Of a stretch of 64,000 nucleotides of DNA, positions 25,201 through 39,257 are shown piece by piece. A program made the position numbers and the translations under genes. Under the pieces are notes generated by a model. That model was not told where the DNA came from, did no database searches, and saw only the letters and a list, made by a program, of their open reading frames with translations. This DNA is from Crotophaga sulcirostris (taxonomy: Eukaryota; Chordata; Aves; Cuculiformes; Crotophagidae): contig VYZB01000377.1 in the NCBI GenBank assembly GCA_013397455.1, positions 387,449-451,448 of the forward strand, written 5' to 3'. Position 1 is the stretch's first letter. Every line of letters starts with the position of its first letter.

Positions 25201-28200
25201 CGTTGAGAGCTTTTGCACATTTACCATAACATTAGACCTTCCTGTTGGTGAGTCTTTGTGTGTTGTGTAGCTATGCTGATGAGGATGGTTTTTAAATAAA
25301 TTAAACCATCAACAGAAAGAAAATGTTTCTTCAAGGTTGCTAAATATGCTGCTACTGACACGGAGCCCTAAGGAATTTGCAATGGAATATTGAAACCAGG
25401 TAGTCTGTATGTCACTGTATTCAGCTACAGTAGTAGAGAATAAAATTACTATTCATAATGCAAGCACTTTATCACTGTTCTTGCAAAAAAACTGCCATGA
25501 ACTTTGAGACCTTGAAAACTAATATGCCAGAAAAAATAGCGGAGAGATGGGAAGTTTGAAAAGGTAATTATTGAGCTGTTGTTAAATGAAAACCCTTTTG
25601 GGTCCCTATATCTTGAAATGCAGAGAAAAGAAAGGAGTTTGCTAGCTGGAGAGTTATGAGAAAAATGTGTTTTAAGCCAAATAATTTTAGACTAGCAGGA
25701 ATATAATTTGGGGGTTCACAGAACCTGTAGAATTTTATAAACAGTACTAAGAATTTTGTTAAATTAAGTAAAAATGTAAAACTATATCAGGTAAACACTT
25801 CCCTTTTCCCAGGGGAAAATATTTGGTATTCGCTAAAGCAGGGAATTAGAGGTGGCAGAGGGATAAGGAATAGATGGGATCAACATCCAACATGCCATTT
25901 TTTTTGACTGGCAGTAATCTGATCAACAGGCTAGTCACAAAACTCTGAAAAGCAAAGTTGTACAACTAGAGGTGAAGGAAATAATTTAGAATGGTTTTAG
26001 TTTGAAATGGACCTCCCTTAGTTAGAGGACATTCTCTTCTTTTCTGATGCCCACTTTCCTCCTGATTATTTTACAGCTATTCCCCAGTTTTCTCAATTCT
26101 TACCTCACCTCTGTACTCTCGGAGAGTATTTTCCCATTCCTTATTTTTCTTGAGGAAGAGAATACTCCGGACATGGTATCTGTGTGAAAAGGAGTAAAGG
26201 TCAAAGGCAGAATTGAATGAAGAAGGGAAATTTCTTGGTTTTGCTGGTAAAAGAAGACTGATTTCATGTAAGTGATTCACTTCCTTTTGCCTTGGCCCAG
26301 AAAACCCTGGGAAAGTGTTTTTTGTGTTTCCAGTGTTTTGTTTATTTGTTAGTTTTTGTCTATTCTGAGCTATCATCTCAGAGCAGTTTGCTATAGGGGT
26401 GAAGAATCCATTTGATTTTTTGAAGACTTCTGTGCTTAAGCACATGCTTACAGACCATACTTCAGTTGTGTATCTATATGTAAGGTATGAAGTAAGAAAT
26501 ATTATCAGGAAATAATGCTTTGTGCAAAGCAATTCCTCTGGTAGGTACTACATGCTTGCTTTTGTGTAGCTTATTCCTTTAGGTGAGATTTCTGAATACA
26601 CATGGGACAATATTTGCATGCAGTCTCTTGTGAGATTACAAAAAAATCAGTTTTCCAAATTGTTGTCTTTTTTGTTTGTTTCCCCTTTGTTTGGGGCTAA
26701 AATTACCATTAAAAAAATTGTAATGAAGTTGAGACCTGTTTTGGTTTGGTTTTGATTTTGTTTATTTTTTTAAAAAAAAGGTAAAAAAGAATGCTAAGCA
26801 AAAGAAAACCACATGAACACCAAATGAAGATCCAAAAGTATAGGGGAGAAAAAAACTCTTTATTTTTGGCACAGACACAAATGCATTTTTTCTTCTCTGT
26901 TCAGATTATTTCATTTAGCACTGTATGCACTCTCTTTCTTCAATAACCCATTGTTCTAGGGGAGATAATAGAAGTACCTTTTTAGATAACAGATAGACTA
27001 GAGGTAGCGATTGCTAACTAAGGTGCATTTAATGCTACTTAGCAGTATATCTACAGGGGAATTTTTATACTGTTTAGATTTACTCTGGTTTAATAAATAG
27101 AAAATAATATTCGTTTCAAGTGGGTCTATGTGTGTTTATAGCTTAATTCCTCTGCTTTAGACCAGGAAAGAATGAAATTGTGTACATCCACGCTATTCAA
27201 AAAACATTTTCTACTGTACATCAAACCTTGTAGCTTGCCCTTTCATATGCTCAGTATTTTCCTCTGAAATTTTCCCTTTGTATAATCATCTATGGTAGTG
27301 AAATATATGTAATAGTTTAAGAAGGGTCAGTCTCTAGAAACATGCGTTACTTTCGTACTGCAAGCTGAAGATTTACAAAGAAAAGTCCTCTAAATTTATA
27401 CTATATAAAATATATCATTCTTGATGTTTGTCACATGAAAGCTTTTGTTCAACATAACACTGATACAAGTGGTACTTTTATAGATAAAAATCATAGCTTA
27501 CCAGCCTGTATCAAATAACTTAGAAAAATGCAATCATAATTAACTTGTGTACACTACCATTGTGTCTTTTTTATTGCAACTTTAAACAGAGATCAAACAT
27601 ACTAAAATGAAAAGGGAAAATATAGCTGTATTCAAATGCCCTGAATTCTACTGGTGTTCCTGTACCTGCTGTTTCCTAATTGTATCTTAATGGCTCCCAT
27701 TTTGTCTCAGCAGTTTTTTAGAGCATCTGGGTTGCTTTTTAGAGGCTCTCAGGAAGTGTTGACCTTTCTTTATTGACCAGATACATGAATTTACCACAGT
27801 ATTTCCCAGGGTGAATAAACAGGAATATTGTGTTCAGCTGTGTATGTATTTTTACTGGTTGTCTTGAGTATTGCATCCTCTAGACTGAAACTTCTAAGTG
27901 ATGTAGGCATTGCTGACTCAATTAAGTAAATTGACCACTGCAAGGGTAGTAAGTTTACTTTATTCTATTTCTACAGGTTAAAACACATCTCTATTCAAAT
28001 CCTACAGCTGTTTACTATTTGGCTAAAACTTTATCTTTGTGGCTATGTGGGTCTATATAAAAGCTGTACCTTCTGATGGTATATGACTGTAGATTGCATA
28101 GGATCAAGTGATTCTATCAGGAGGTACCTAAAGGAAAGCTAATGGTAAAAAACCTTTGTTTCAATATTGGGATTAGTGTAGCAGTAATTGAAAGTCATAG

Positions 28201-29129
28201 TGGACTACAATTCCGTTTTTATACTCTGTGTTCAAATTTCTTACTTTTATAATTTTGTCCAGGGCAAAGGAATATTATTCATAGTAAGAACAACCTGAAT
28301 TTTGCATGTAGGCTTATGACACTGTATATAAAGAAGCAGTTACTTTCTTCAGAGAAGTGTGTAAACTGCAGCTGTATCCATACTTGAACCACTTAGGGTG
28401 GGGATGCTCAGCTCCTTGATGACCGAGGTCAGGTTGAGTTGTAAAGTTCTGGAAGGTTACAGAAGTTATCAAAACATTGCATTGCAGCTGGATGGAAATG
28501 TTGCAGGCCCAGAGATCAGTAGGTAATTTTGATATGGAATACCGAGAAGATAAAGAAGGGAATTAGCACTGTAATAGGATGCAAGAGTAACAGACATAAC
28601 TATTTGACAGTGTATTAGACCTTTCTGTTTGAGGGCAATTTCTTTTTGAGTTAATATAGTTGCTTCTCATTTCTTTTTGAGATTATTCCCAAGGTAGTTT
28701 GTGTTTAAAATTATTATTTGTCAAATCAAGAAGTTCCAGTTGAAGGTGCTGAATTTGAGTAATTCCTGACGGATGCAAGATTTCTGAAGGAAGTATTTCA
28801 GAATTTTTTAGAGATTTCATCCAAATTGCTTTATATTTATTATGAGAACTTAATTATTTTACCATGATTTAGAAAACTTCTTGCTGTTAATCTTTTGATT
28901 TGGTATGGAGCCTTCTTATTTGTTTCTTTTTTTCTTTGAATGGAGTGAGAAAAGATGAATGTTAAGACATTAGATATTGGGTATATGTTCCTAATTTAAT
29001 TCGTTGAGCCTTTTTAGTTCACCAACAGTTTCTGCTAATGTACACAACATCAGGTGTTTGTGAACATTTTCATTATTTGGAGTTTTAACTCATGCTTACA
29101 TGCAGTTTTTTGTTCAAATATTTCACTAA
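22216..29129. other. AT-rich non-coding DNA, no gene seen
   Basis: No repeat family or exon is recognised. The longest open frame of the window, 151 codons on the minus strand at 26077-26532, lies here. Its composition (Ser, Asn, Lys and Phe rich, no motif) gives no reason to call it a gene. A 9-bp inverted repeat with a 2-base centre (TTTGTAGTT / AACTACAAA) lies at 24487-24506, and a (TTAA)n run at about 25012-25026. Confidence 0.5.
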
Positions 29130-29135
29130 ACTGTT
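29130..29135. repeat. Possible CR1 target-site duplication, left copy
   Basis: The hexamer ACTGTT directly abuts the CR1 tail on this side and recurs directly after the CR1 5' end at 29581-29586. Six bases can match by chance. Confidence 0.45.
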
Positions 29136-29580
29136 CACAGTATCACAGTATCACAGTATAACCAGGTTGGAAGAGACCTCTGAGATCATCAAGTCCAACC
29201 TATAAGCCAACACTAACACCATCTCATCACCTAAACCATGGCACTGAGTGCCTCATCCAGTCTTCCCTTAAACACATCCAGGGTCGGCGACTCCACCACC
29301 TCCCTGGGCAGCGCATTCCAGTGGCCAATCACCCTTTCAGTGAAGAACTTCTTCCTAACATCAAGTCTAAACCTCCCCTGACGAAGTTTAAGTCCGTGCC
29401 CTCTAGTTCTGTCACTGGTCACCTGTGAGAAGAGACCAACACCTGCTTGACTACAACCTCCTTTTAGGTAGTTGTAGAGAGCAATAAGGTCACCCCTGAG
29501 CCTCCTCTTCTCCAGACTAAACAGCCCCAGCTCCCTCAGTCGCTCTTTGTAGGGCTTGTGCTCCAGCCTTTCACCTTTTC
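29136..29580 (-). mobile_element. Young CR1 LINE 3' end, minus strand
   Basis: This is the best preserved CR1 copy in the window. On the plus strand it opens with tandem CACAGTAT units, the antisense of the 3' terminal ATACTGTG repeat. The antisense 3' UTR follows, then the ORF2 C-terminus. On the minus strand, 29231-29422 is an open frame with the hallmark end of CR1 ORF2 ([15 protein letters not shown], then [19 protein letters not shown]). The insert is 5'-truncated near 29580 and flanked by ACTGTT on both sides. At 445 bp it lacks the reverse transcriptase and is immobile. Its low apparent divergence suggests the most recent insertion here. Confidence 0.95.
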
Positions 29581-29586
29581 ACTGTT
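29581..29586. repeat. Possible CR1 target-site duplication, right copy
   Basis: This ACTGTT hexamer matches the one at 29130-29135 on the other side of the CR1 insertion. Confidence 0.45.
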
Positions 29587-32500
29587 GTTAGTAGGTAAAA
29601 TGTTTGGCGTTTGTTTCTTTTTTTTTTTTTGCTTGCTATTACTGTGTCTATATGTGTGTAGGTAATATGAACTGCATAGATTTACTCTGCATACAAGAAG
29701 TACTCTACCTGTAGCAGCAGTACTTGTCTCTCTGTTATCTACTTAAATTTCCTGCATATTTCACAACTGAATGCAAGCATATTCTATATATAAATAACTC
29801 ATTTTAAAAACTAAGGTTAGATTTGGATGACCAGAATGTATGTAGCCAAGTAATATTAGTTCTGTAAAATTTCACTTGTTTTTAAATGGATCTCAGATAA
29901 GAATGTTCTCATTTAGAAAAAAAAAAAAGCATAAAAATCTTTTTATATAAAAAATGCTCATGTAGTAACAAAAATAACACTTTTCTTTATGTAGTAGTCA
30001 AAAGAAAGAATAGTAAGATTTTGGGCCATACTTAAAACAAATAGTATTTTTCATGTTTAAAACTCTTGAAACATGCTTGAATATTCCTTGGAAGACGCTA
30101 ACATTTTGGCTAAGCAAACCTTGCGTTTATAATCTACAGCACTTTCATTCATAACTCAGAATGCACTTTATGTCATGCAAATACAGCTTTTTAACAACGC
30201 TTTAGTTAATCATTTGAAAAAAATACTAATGATAGGAGGTGATATGGTATACAGAGCGGAGACGGTCTTGAAATTTTTCAAAGCTACTGGTTGCTTGAAA
30301 AGCACTAATTTTCTAGGAGTTACTTTAATTATGCAATATGCTTCAAGTGATAAAACTAGCCACTAAAACAAAACAATATTTTTTTCAAATTTGACACCTG
30401 AAAATATATTTTAATCTTTACAAATGTAATTATTTAAAGTATTTTTAATATATACAAATATTTTTTTTTTAAAAAATGCAGTATAACTTTAACTACCTAC
30501 CTTGCCTTAGTACTTGTTATTACTAACACCATTTGTATATAAAATCATAGTTTGTCAAAACAAGAGATATTCCTGTGGAAAGGGTGAAGGGTGCAATTTT
30601 TTTGAAGAAAACATTTTAGAATTATTTAGAAAAAGTAAGTATTAAAATACGTAAAGTAGTGAAAGCAATAGCTGTATGAGAGTCAATCATCACACATTGT
30701 GTTCTCGTGTCTATCCAAATGACAAAATTATCATACTGAGTTTTAGTAGTGAATCATTTTATTCAAGTGAGTACTGCATCAGTAACATTTTCTATGCATA
30801 GAGAAAGCAGATTTCTGTTCACTGTCTGGTGCTCAAATCGACAAGATAACAGATAAATGAAGTTCTTCATAAAAGGTGCTTTTTAATAACCGTGTTTTCT
30901 GAAACATTCTATCCCACATTCTCTTGTTAGACATAGTTCAGTAACATTTTAATTACGTGGAATTCCTATATCTGAAAAAGAATCTACTTGCTTGTTTTGA
31001 GTATACCTTGGGACTGAACTTGAAATCACATTTTCTTTAATACCTCAGTGTTATTCTTAACTGGCATGTAGCATATATTGCCCTTTTGGGAAATAATGTT
31101 GAGAATGTTATTGATGTATTTTGAATGTAAAAATCAATCTATATTAAACTGATGTGAAAAGAAATGTGGTGAAACAGGCATGCACAAGAAAGCATAATTT
31201 TTTTCACCCTAAGAGCTGTTTCCTCTTTTATTTATTTATTTTTTTAACAGTGACAAAGTGGCCTAGGCAGCAGCATATTTTAAGAAATATTCTGAGTTAT
31301 TCTGATGAAATTCAAGTTTCCTTCCTTAAGTTTTTTCCATTCCAGTTTGGTTTTGATCTAGAGGTATTGTCGAAGTAAGTGAGTGCTATTTGATCAAGAT
31401 ACTCCTCAGAAAAAGCCTACTCTAGCAGAACTTTCTCATTGCATTTACTGTTCCACATATACGTATGTACTTATATATCAGCTTGTAAAGGTTAGAGATT
31501 ACCTGCTTTACTGTGCTTGCTTATTTTAGCTTATCTTTTTCCTTAGCAGTTTTAATACAAATTTATGGATTCAAACACTGAAATAATTCATATATGTTTC
31601 TGTAGACTGAAGGAAAATAGGAAGATTGAACTTCCAGAGAAGGTTCTGGGAATTCTGGAAATGTTCATGAAACATAAAGGCCTAATCTTTGGAAAGTGTA
31701 AAAGCTTGCTCTAAGGAAAAAAAAAAAGTATATTCTGATGCTGTTGGGCTTGCTTCACTGATAATACAGGCAACATTGCCACCTATATTGTAGTTAACTA
31801 CGCTTCTTCAAGCAATCCAAGTAGTGCGTGTGTGTGTGCTGTATTCCTAACTGGACAAGACTCTAAAAATATACATATTACAGGGGATCCTTTACTATAA
31901 GTACATTGCCTTTGCAAATATTGATATAATTGGAAAATTCAGTAACCGCAACAAAAGTATCCAATTCTGTATCTTTTTGTCCACCCTTCCCCAAAACAAA
32001 TAATATGTTAAGACTGTTTTAAAAAGTCCAGTTTTAGTTTAACTTAGGAAGTTAAATCTAGGGTTAAAAGAGTATTGCTTTATTAATTTTAAACAGTAAG
32101 GGAGAATTAAGAATTATTTTGAAAATGTACGTGTATAGACAAAGGATTTTTATTTTGTTTAATAAAATAATTAATAGTTTTTTTCAGACAGTGCACTCAA
32201 AGCTATTAAATAATTGAATTTATGTGCAATATAAACACCCAGTTGCCATGACATTAAAGATACTTCAAAGAAGCTTTTGGTACTGAAACTGCTGCTGTTA
32301 AGAATGTGCACTCTAAGCAGAGATTGCATTACTGTTTTCCAGATGACAACAATTAATTTTTAGAACCTTTTAAATTATTTTATTAACAATTTCTGCAGTA
32401 AAATATCAAAGAAAAGTAAATTAAATATAACAAAACAAGTTAGAAATGTGTGTATGTACAAAAACACTAATAAGGAAGAGCAAGGTTATAAGAAGCTCTG

Positions 32501-35500
32501 ACTAGAGCTTACAAAGATTTAAAAGACAGACTCATAAATGGTATCATTAAAAGTCAAGTTTTTTCTTTCCCTTCTGTGGAATAAAAACAGAGCAGCCACG
32601 CTTCTGGGAAAAGAGTAACTGCAAAGGTTCCCTGTAGGCCTGAAACAACCTAATATTTGTAGCTTTAACTTTATAAATCTCTTGGTTTAGAAGTCAAATA
32701 ATTTAGAAACCCTTTAATGCCAGGTTATACGTGATAAAGTAACAGTACTGCAAGAAATTATTTTTTAACTGGAGCCAAATCTTTCTCCAAAAACCAGTTG
32801 TAAATAATATTAGTTTAAAACTGTAAAGGAGGTAGTTTTGCTTATTCTGAAGGTCAGCACTGGTCTTCTCCAATTTGTTTTCTTTTACAGCACTTTCCAA
32901 CAAAATACGTAGCACCTCAGGGCTTTCTGAATGCCATGTGCCTGTGTAGCTTAAAGACAGACTTAATTTTGCTGATGAACCTATAACATGTATCATCCTG
33001 GGAACATCAGAATTGATCCAGGGGCAACTCTTTGCCTTTGGTCAGCACAAGAAATGCTTTCCCATGGCAAACATCTTAACCTTTATTTTTGGTAAATTTT
33101 CAAACCCTGAAACCTTCTTCTGTCTTACTATTCAACTAAGCAGCCTGGAAAACTCTTAGAAGAACCTTTCATAAATAAATCTTAATTTCTTTGCGGTTTG
33201 TAAAGATGCTAGTTGATTATCTCTCCTTTAATACCGCTTTTTGACATTTCCATGAAAATTTCTAGCCAACTTGATTTTCAGCCGTTCTTCTCTGACTTCC
33301 TTGAGTTGGATGATAGAACTAAAAGATTCTTCCTCTGAAGTTGTTTCTTCCTTTAGTAGCAGCTTAATAGGAACTTCCAACAGAGCTGGCTGCTATGAGT
33401 ATGTTTTCTTGGATAGTTTCATTTTGGACAGACAAATCACAAAAGCTACAGCTGAAATCTTTAATCTAAAAGGAGGATTTTCATTCCTTTTTTTTTTTTT
33501 TTAGAGATCTATCCCTAAAAGATGTGTTCATTCATTGTCCTAGACACACAGGAACACAGATGCAAGTGATATGATTTAATTAGGCTTCAGTTGTACTAAC
33601 TCATCTGGGAAGTACCCAGCACTAATTCAAACAGGGTAGATCATGATTTTTCTCTGGTGGAAGCCCAGATTGCGTCCTGTTTAATGTTATTGTCCACCTG
33701 TTGAAGAAGTGACCTAGTTCCAAAATCCTTGTGTACCACCTGGGTGCTGGCACTTTTAATTACTGATACAAGCACTCTCGGTGTCGAGGTGGAGGGAAGG
33801 GAAGAGTGCTATGGTGGTACTGTGAGGATTAGATTTACTATCTTGTCTTGAGAAGTTAAAAAAAATCAAACTAATATTCTCTCTTAAAAATATCCACTTG
33901 TCATTGCTTTATTAGAATGCTTAGCAATACTTCCCAGCATCTAAAAATAAAAACCAGTCTATGCCAACTTTACTGTAGGGAGATTAAGCCATAACTGAAA
34001 CTAAAACCAAGGTCCTGATCATATTATTTTTGGCAACCTTGAGCCTGTAAGCAGAAAATAGACATCTCCTTACATGTCTACTTTTTCCCTCAACGTAACA
34101 CCACACGTAACTGCTAAATATTTATTTCCCCAAAATAAACAGCCATTCTGTTCCTGTGGTTTCTGCACCACCACAACTGCTTTTGGCTGAACATTTCTCT
34201 CAAATGAAATAATTTCAGCAGTCACTAGTGTGCTTGGAGTGTGTACTAATAACTGATCCAAAATACATAAAAATGACAGATTTTCATTAAAGGGGGGATG
34301 GTAAGAGGATGATGGAGCAGATAGTGGCTGTGAAAAAGATCTGCTAAATCTTATGGCAGTTTAGCTAAATATAAGAAAAATTTCATTCACAACTAAACAT
34401 TCAATTTCCTTCACAGGATTTATGCATTTTATATTGGCTTGAATTACATGGTTGCTTTTTATACATTTATGAAGAAAAACTCATTCTTTTACAAATTAAG
34501 ATAGACGATGTAGCCTTATAGGAAGCTTTCAAAAGGACAAGCAGTATTTCCTATTGAAAAAAAGTTTCAGTTTAAGTAATAAATAAGAAGACTGTTGATT
34601 CATTAAGTTCATGGAACTAACTTGGCGGAATTCCTAAAATGACAGTGTTTGCTTTCTACAGAACTTTAGGAAATATTTTGGTTCATTAGAGATAACATCT
34701 GGTCAACTGTAAGAAGTTTTTCTTACTTCAAAAATGTTTTTATAGGAGATTCTTCACTAATGCAGATATTTCTGCTGGCAGCTGGTTCTAAACAGAGGAT
34801 AATGGATTCATTTATCAAGGGAAATGCTATACATATTCAGTCTCTTGCCACCAAAGTTATAATGTTTTCATGTAAATGTGAAAAGAAAGGAATACCGTAG
34901 ATGACTTGAGGCTTGTTTACCATTCTTTCTCTGCTTTTTCAACTCCAGGAATATGGGAATCTTGTATATATAGCTTCTAGTATTGATACATATTTTAGCA
35001 ACTCAATATGCAACTAGTTCTGCTAAAAGTCCTATCAGCGTTTCAGTTACACATACAATTTTTTCAGCACGTTGTTTCATTCATTCCTCTATTTGAGGTA
35101 AAATACCCAAGATAATATTAGCAGTCTAACACAATCTTGTCAGATATCTGCCTATGCCCGTTGCTGGAACGCTTAGCTTAGTAATTGAGGAACTAGGTAC
35201 ATCAGATCCAATTTTTAATCTGTTTCATCTATTGAGATTTAGTTTCCATTCAGTGATTTTTTGTCTGTGATTTTAAAGACAGCTCACCTCAAAATCACAT
35301 CAAAATATCTGTCAATTAGATAGTTTTCACTGATCCTAAAAACTTGTGTGCTTTTGAAAAATGTGATTTTTTTTGATATATCTTATGCTTTACTCTTTTT
35401 GCTGCACGGTAGTTTCAACAGCAGTTTGATTTTTCTTTTCATGCTGCAGCTTTTCTTCTCTTTTCTTTTTGTAGGTTTTCTTTAGTCTAACACAATTGTA

Positions 35501-35934
35501 ATTCAGTCTTCTGCTAGTTTTTATTTCTTCCCTATATTTTTCTTTTACTTACTGTCATTATAGTGGTATTGTATCTGAGAGGATTCCATTTTATGTATGA
35601 TAGCAGAGTATTTTTTTTTTTAAGTAGAATAATTTGTATGTATGCAAGTAATATACAGATAGACACATTCAAGGAAAAAATATTATGACTGTTATTAATA
35701 TAACAAAGTAAATAATTTAAAATCTAGGAAATACCAGAACAAAGATTTTTCCATGCAAGACAAATTGGCCTTTCCATGTATGTTCTCTTCTTTAGTTAGA
35801 TGATCACTCTCTATTTTTTTGTTTTCAGAGTCCATGCAAAAGGCTGCACTGTGTTACTATATATTCACATTATTGTCATTATCATCCCATAGACATAAAG
35901 AGTGATGCTGTTTTAAAAGTCAGGACATACAACT
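29587..35934. other. AT-rich non-coding DNA with a possible coding relic
   Basis: Most of this stretch holds nothing recognisable. Between about 34290 and 32530, on the minus strand, several neighbouring open segments read like protein, and one frame (33392 down to 32703) has only four internal stops in 230 codons. This is discussed as a finding; it does not clearly exceed chance and no family was recognised. A T-run lies at about 33488-33502. Confidence 0.4.
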
Positions 35935-36145
35935 TTGTATGTGTCATGGATCCTACTCTCTAGGGGATTCAGTGGTTGCATTAGGAATGGAGGAACTCAG
36001 TGGGGAGCCTGGAATATTGCCCGTGGGGCCTCACCTGTGGGGCTGGATGCACACAAAAACATGCCTGTCTAAAGGAATAGCATCTATTTCACCTACGTCG
36101 ACACGTTTCAAGGTTGACAAAATGACACTTGCTGCTAGAGAATAA
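35935..36145. other. GC-rich block of unknown origin
   Basis: About 200 bp stands out by base composition from the AT-rich surroundings, with words such as CCCGTGGGGCCTCACCTGTG near 36020 and a CpG-containing CTACGTCGACACG near 36094. It starts with TGTCATGG, like several avian LTRs, but no matching end was found. An open frame of 68 codons covers it (35939-36145, plus) without a known motif. It may be an old repeat or a conserved element. Confidence 0.3.
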
Positions 36146-39100
36146 CAAGCCAGCAAATCCAGTGGAAAATTTCTAAGCAAGCTAATATTACCCTCATTTT
36201 AGAGGTGTAGAAGTGAGTGTCTGAAAATTTTGGGCAGAAAAGTTGCTAAGTGAAAGAACAGACTTGTCTGGAGTAAATGATTTTGCTAGCTTAAAGAATT
36301 TCCCTCTTTGTCTTCCAGTATAACAGCAAATAGTCAGTTCAATCAAATCTCTGCTTTAAGAGAGCAGAGAGCTCTCTAAGGAGCAAGCACTCTGAAAAAT
36401 GAATTAATGCATACTTATAACATCCTTAATTCATATACTTACCCAATATTAAAGGGCAACTTTGTGGGACAAAGTTCTGGTTTCTAATGTAGCACTTGAC
36501 TACACTAATGTTCTCAACAGTTAAAATCACAGGAGTCTGTGTGTAAGTTAAAATAGTATCAGTAAGTTATTTTCCTTTTATGCATTTCTTAATATCTCAG
36601 TAACAAGAAGCATGTTTTTCCAATAAGACAAAAAACTATTTCTTAGGTATCAGGGGAATGGTGTGACTCTTGAAACTCTGTGACATTCCAAAATCTGGAA
36701 TAGATATTTCTGTCTGTACTAAATCTTTCTCTACTGATATTCTTCACCTCATCCTGCCTCTACTGTCTCTTCCTTGCCTCTCTGTCTGTCAGCTTTACCT
36801 TATGATTCCTGTTCTATTCTTTCCTTACTCCATTTGTTCCTTAAATTTACATGAATTTTTCTTTTTTTTTGATACACACCCTTCTGGTCTTATAGTGAAA
36901 TAGAATTGTTAAAATTAAATTAAATAGAAAAGTATAGGATTTTGATCGTCATTTTCTGCTTTGCCAACAATTTCTCGAAGCAAAATTCAGATGCTGTTTT
37001 CCAGTTCTAAACGGTATTTATCAATTTTCATACTAGAACTACTGCTTTTTGAGTTTTACTGTCTTAGTTTATTGATATTTGATATGCCTCTTTCTACTCT
37101 TCCAGACCCTTACTTTCCAAACGTGCAACCATGAAAAGCTACAAGACATGCTAGCATAGTTTTGAAAAGTACTTTACTTGACTTGTCCTTTTTAATATAG
37201 ATGAGAAACTTCTGTAAAATTCTGACGTTTATTGAATGATAGCTGATGAGTAAAACAACCTGGAAAAATTGGTTTATCATTAACTCCATAGTGAAACAAA
37301 ACATATGTAATTTTGCTCTGGGAGTTTCAAACATCTCTCCTTCATGACATATGCTGCATTTTCAAACAGTGTGTTGTGGGTACCTCCTTCGCACTTTCTG
37401 TTTCAGAACACCTAACATTCTCCTACTGAAAGAAAATAACAAAAAACCCTTTTTAATTCAGTTCAGTAGACAGTAAAAGGCAAGCAGTTTTGTTTTTTTT
37501 GGTTTTTTTACTGATTTTTCCTGAATAGTTTTGATATCAGACACAGTCGACTCACTATTCTGTTGAGAATCATGAGTGCAGCAGTCAACTTGAGATATTC
37601 TGGAATTATACTTAGATATGTGGAAAGGATGAAATTTTCCTACACATATTATTCTCAAGCAAACATGGAAATAGTAGATGTTTCTATTAGTGTGCAAGTT
37701 CACACTTTAATGTATGCTTCTTTCAATTAATATATACTATTAATTAATTTAAAGAAAGGCTTCTGTCTTTATGTAGTTAAAATCATGATCAAAGGTACCT
37801 GACTTTTAAAAATTATGTCACAGTAAGCCATAATGTGAAAATCAATGACTCAATGTTCCATACATAATTTTCCTATGCATTATTGGTGTGTAACAAGTAT
37901 AATCCTGAATGGAAATATGGTAACTGAATATTGTTTAATGATAGCACGGAGGAATTAAAAATCAATAGTATGTGCTCTATATCTTCTTGATTTTGCTAAG
38001 ACTTAAGAAACAATCTAGAATTACCTCGAGATTTTTGTCTTCACTCATACTGCCAGCCTCGAAACCCTTCATGAAGTGGGCCAGATAGTATCTTTTCTCT
38101 TTTTTCCTACCCCTTCTTATCCCAAAAGAAATGAACAAAGTTGATATTTCAAAGGAATAGGTGCATAGGTACCTCCTGCTTCCTGCTTCAGGTGTGTAGG
38201 TGCGTTTTTGCAGCTGTTGTTTTTTTCCCCAAGCAGATCAGCAGCTTAGAGCTCATAGCTCCACAGCATATCCATTACTTCTACAAGGGAGGATTAGTAA
38301 AAGTAGTTGACGCTACTTTTTGTTTGTTCAGGATGTTTTGGTCTTCATTATTCCTCTATCTACTTTGAGCTTGTGCCAGTAGGATACAATAGGGTGTTAC
38401 ATGCTTGTCAGACAAGTTACTTTACTAATTTGTGAAACAGTTTTAAGCAGGATTATCAAAATAGGACTTGAGACTTTTTTTTTTCCTAACTAAATCTTTG
38501 CTATAACTTCTGCTATGTTTGTTGGGTTTTTTTCACATTAGCAAGAAAAATCAGGAATGAAGTGCTAAGAGTGTGAATTCAGTTTTGGAGACATGAATCC
38601 CGGTGTCTGCTTCAGAAGGTTCATTGCTTTTTTAGAAGTAGCCTTTCAGTCTGTTTGAAGTATTTAAAATTATTTCCTTCCCTTTAGAAATACATTTTGC
38701 TGTTGAATTGTGTTACACAGAAGTGAGTCATTTTATGTAAATTACTATTCTGCACGCTAGAGATAAAAATAAACATATAAATAAATTAACAGTTTCAGAC
38801 ATCTGTGACCAAATTTTGAAATGAAATGGTTGGAATAGTTAAACTGAAAATTTTGAGAAAAATAATACACGATCACCTTTAATTTTTTTAAATTTTAAAT
38901 GTAAAATGCTAATTCAAAAAGCAAGAGTAAATCTCACACCATCTGAGTTTTAAATCACTGTTTGGTTTTCAAGCATGTCAGTTGTTTTAGTTAATTAGTT
39001 TGATTTCCTGATTTCTGTTTAAATAAACACAACTGAACAGGAGATTATTATTCCTAAACTGTCCATGCTGATGGAAACTACCTTACTCTTCTGATTTGAG

Positions 39101-39257
39101 CTGAAGTAGATTGTTTTCTAACTTTTTAGCTAAGCCTCATCTAAGCAACTACTTTTTCTAAAAGCTAACGGCGTATTTTTCAGGCAGTGTTTCTAGAAGT
39201 AATGACTCAGGACATAGGTATGCAGAAAGGCTATCACTTATACTTATTCCTTATTCC
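36146..39257. other. AT-rich non-coding DNA, no gene seen
   Basis: No repeat family or exon is recognised. A pyrimidine-rich tract lies at about 36720-36870. Confidence 0.5.
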
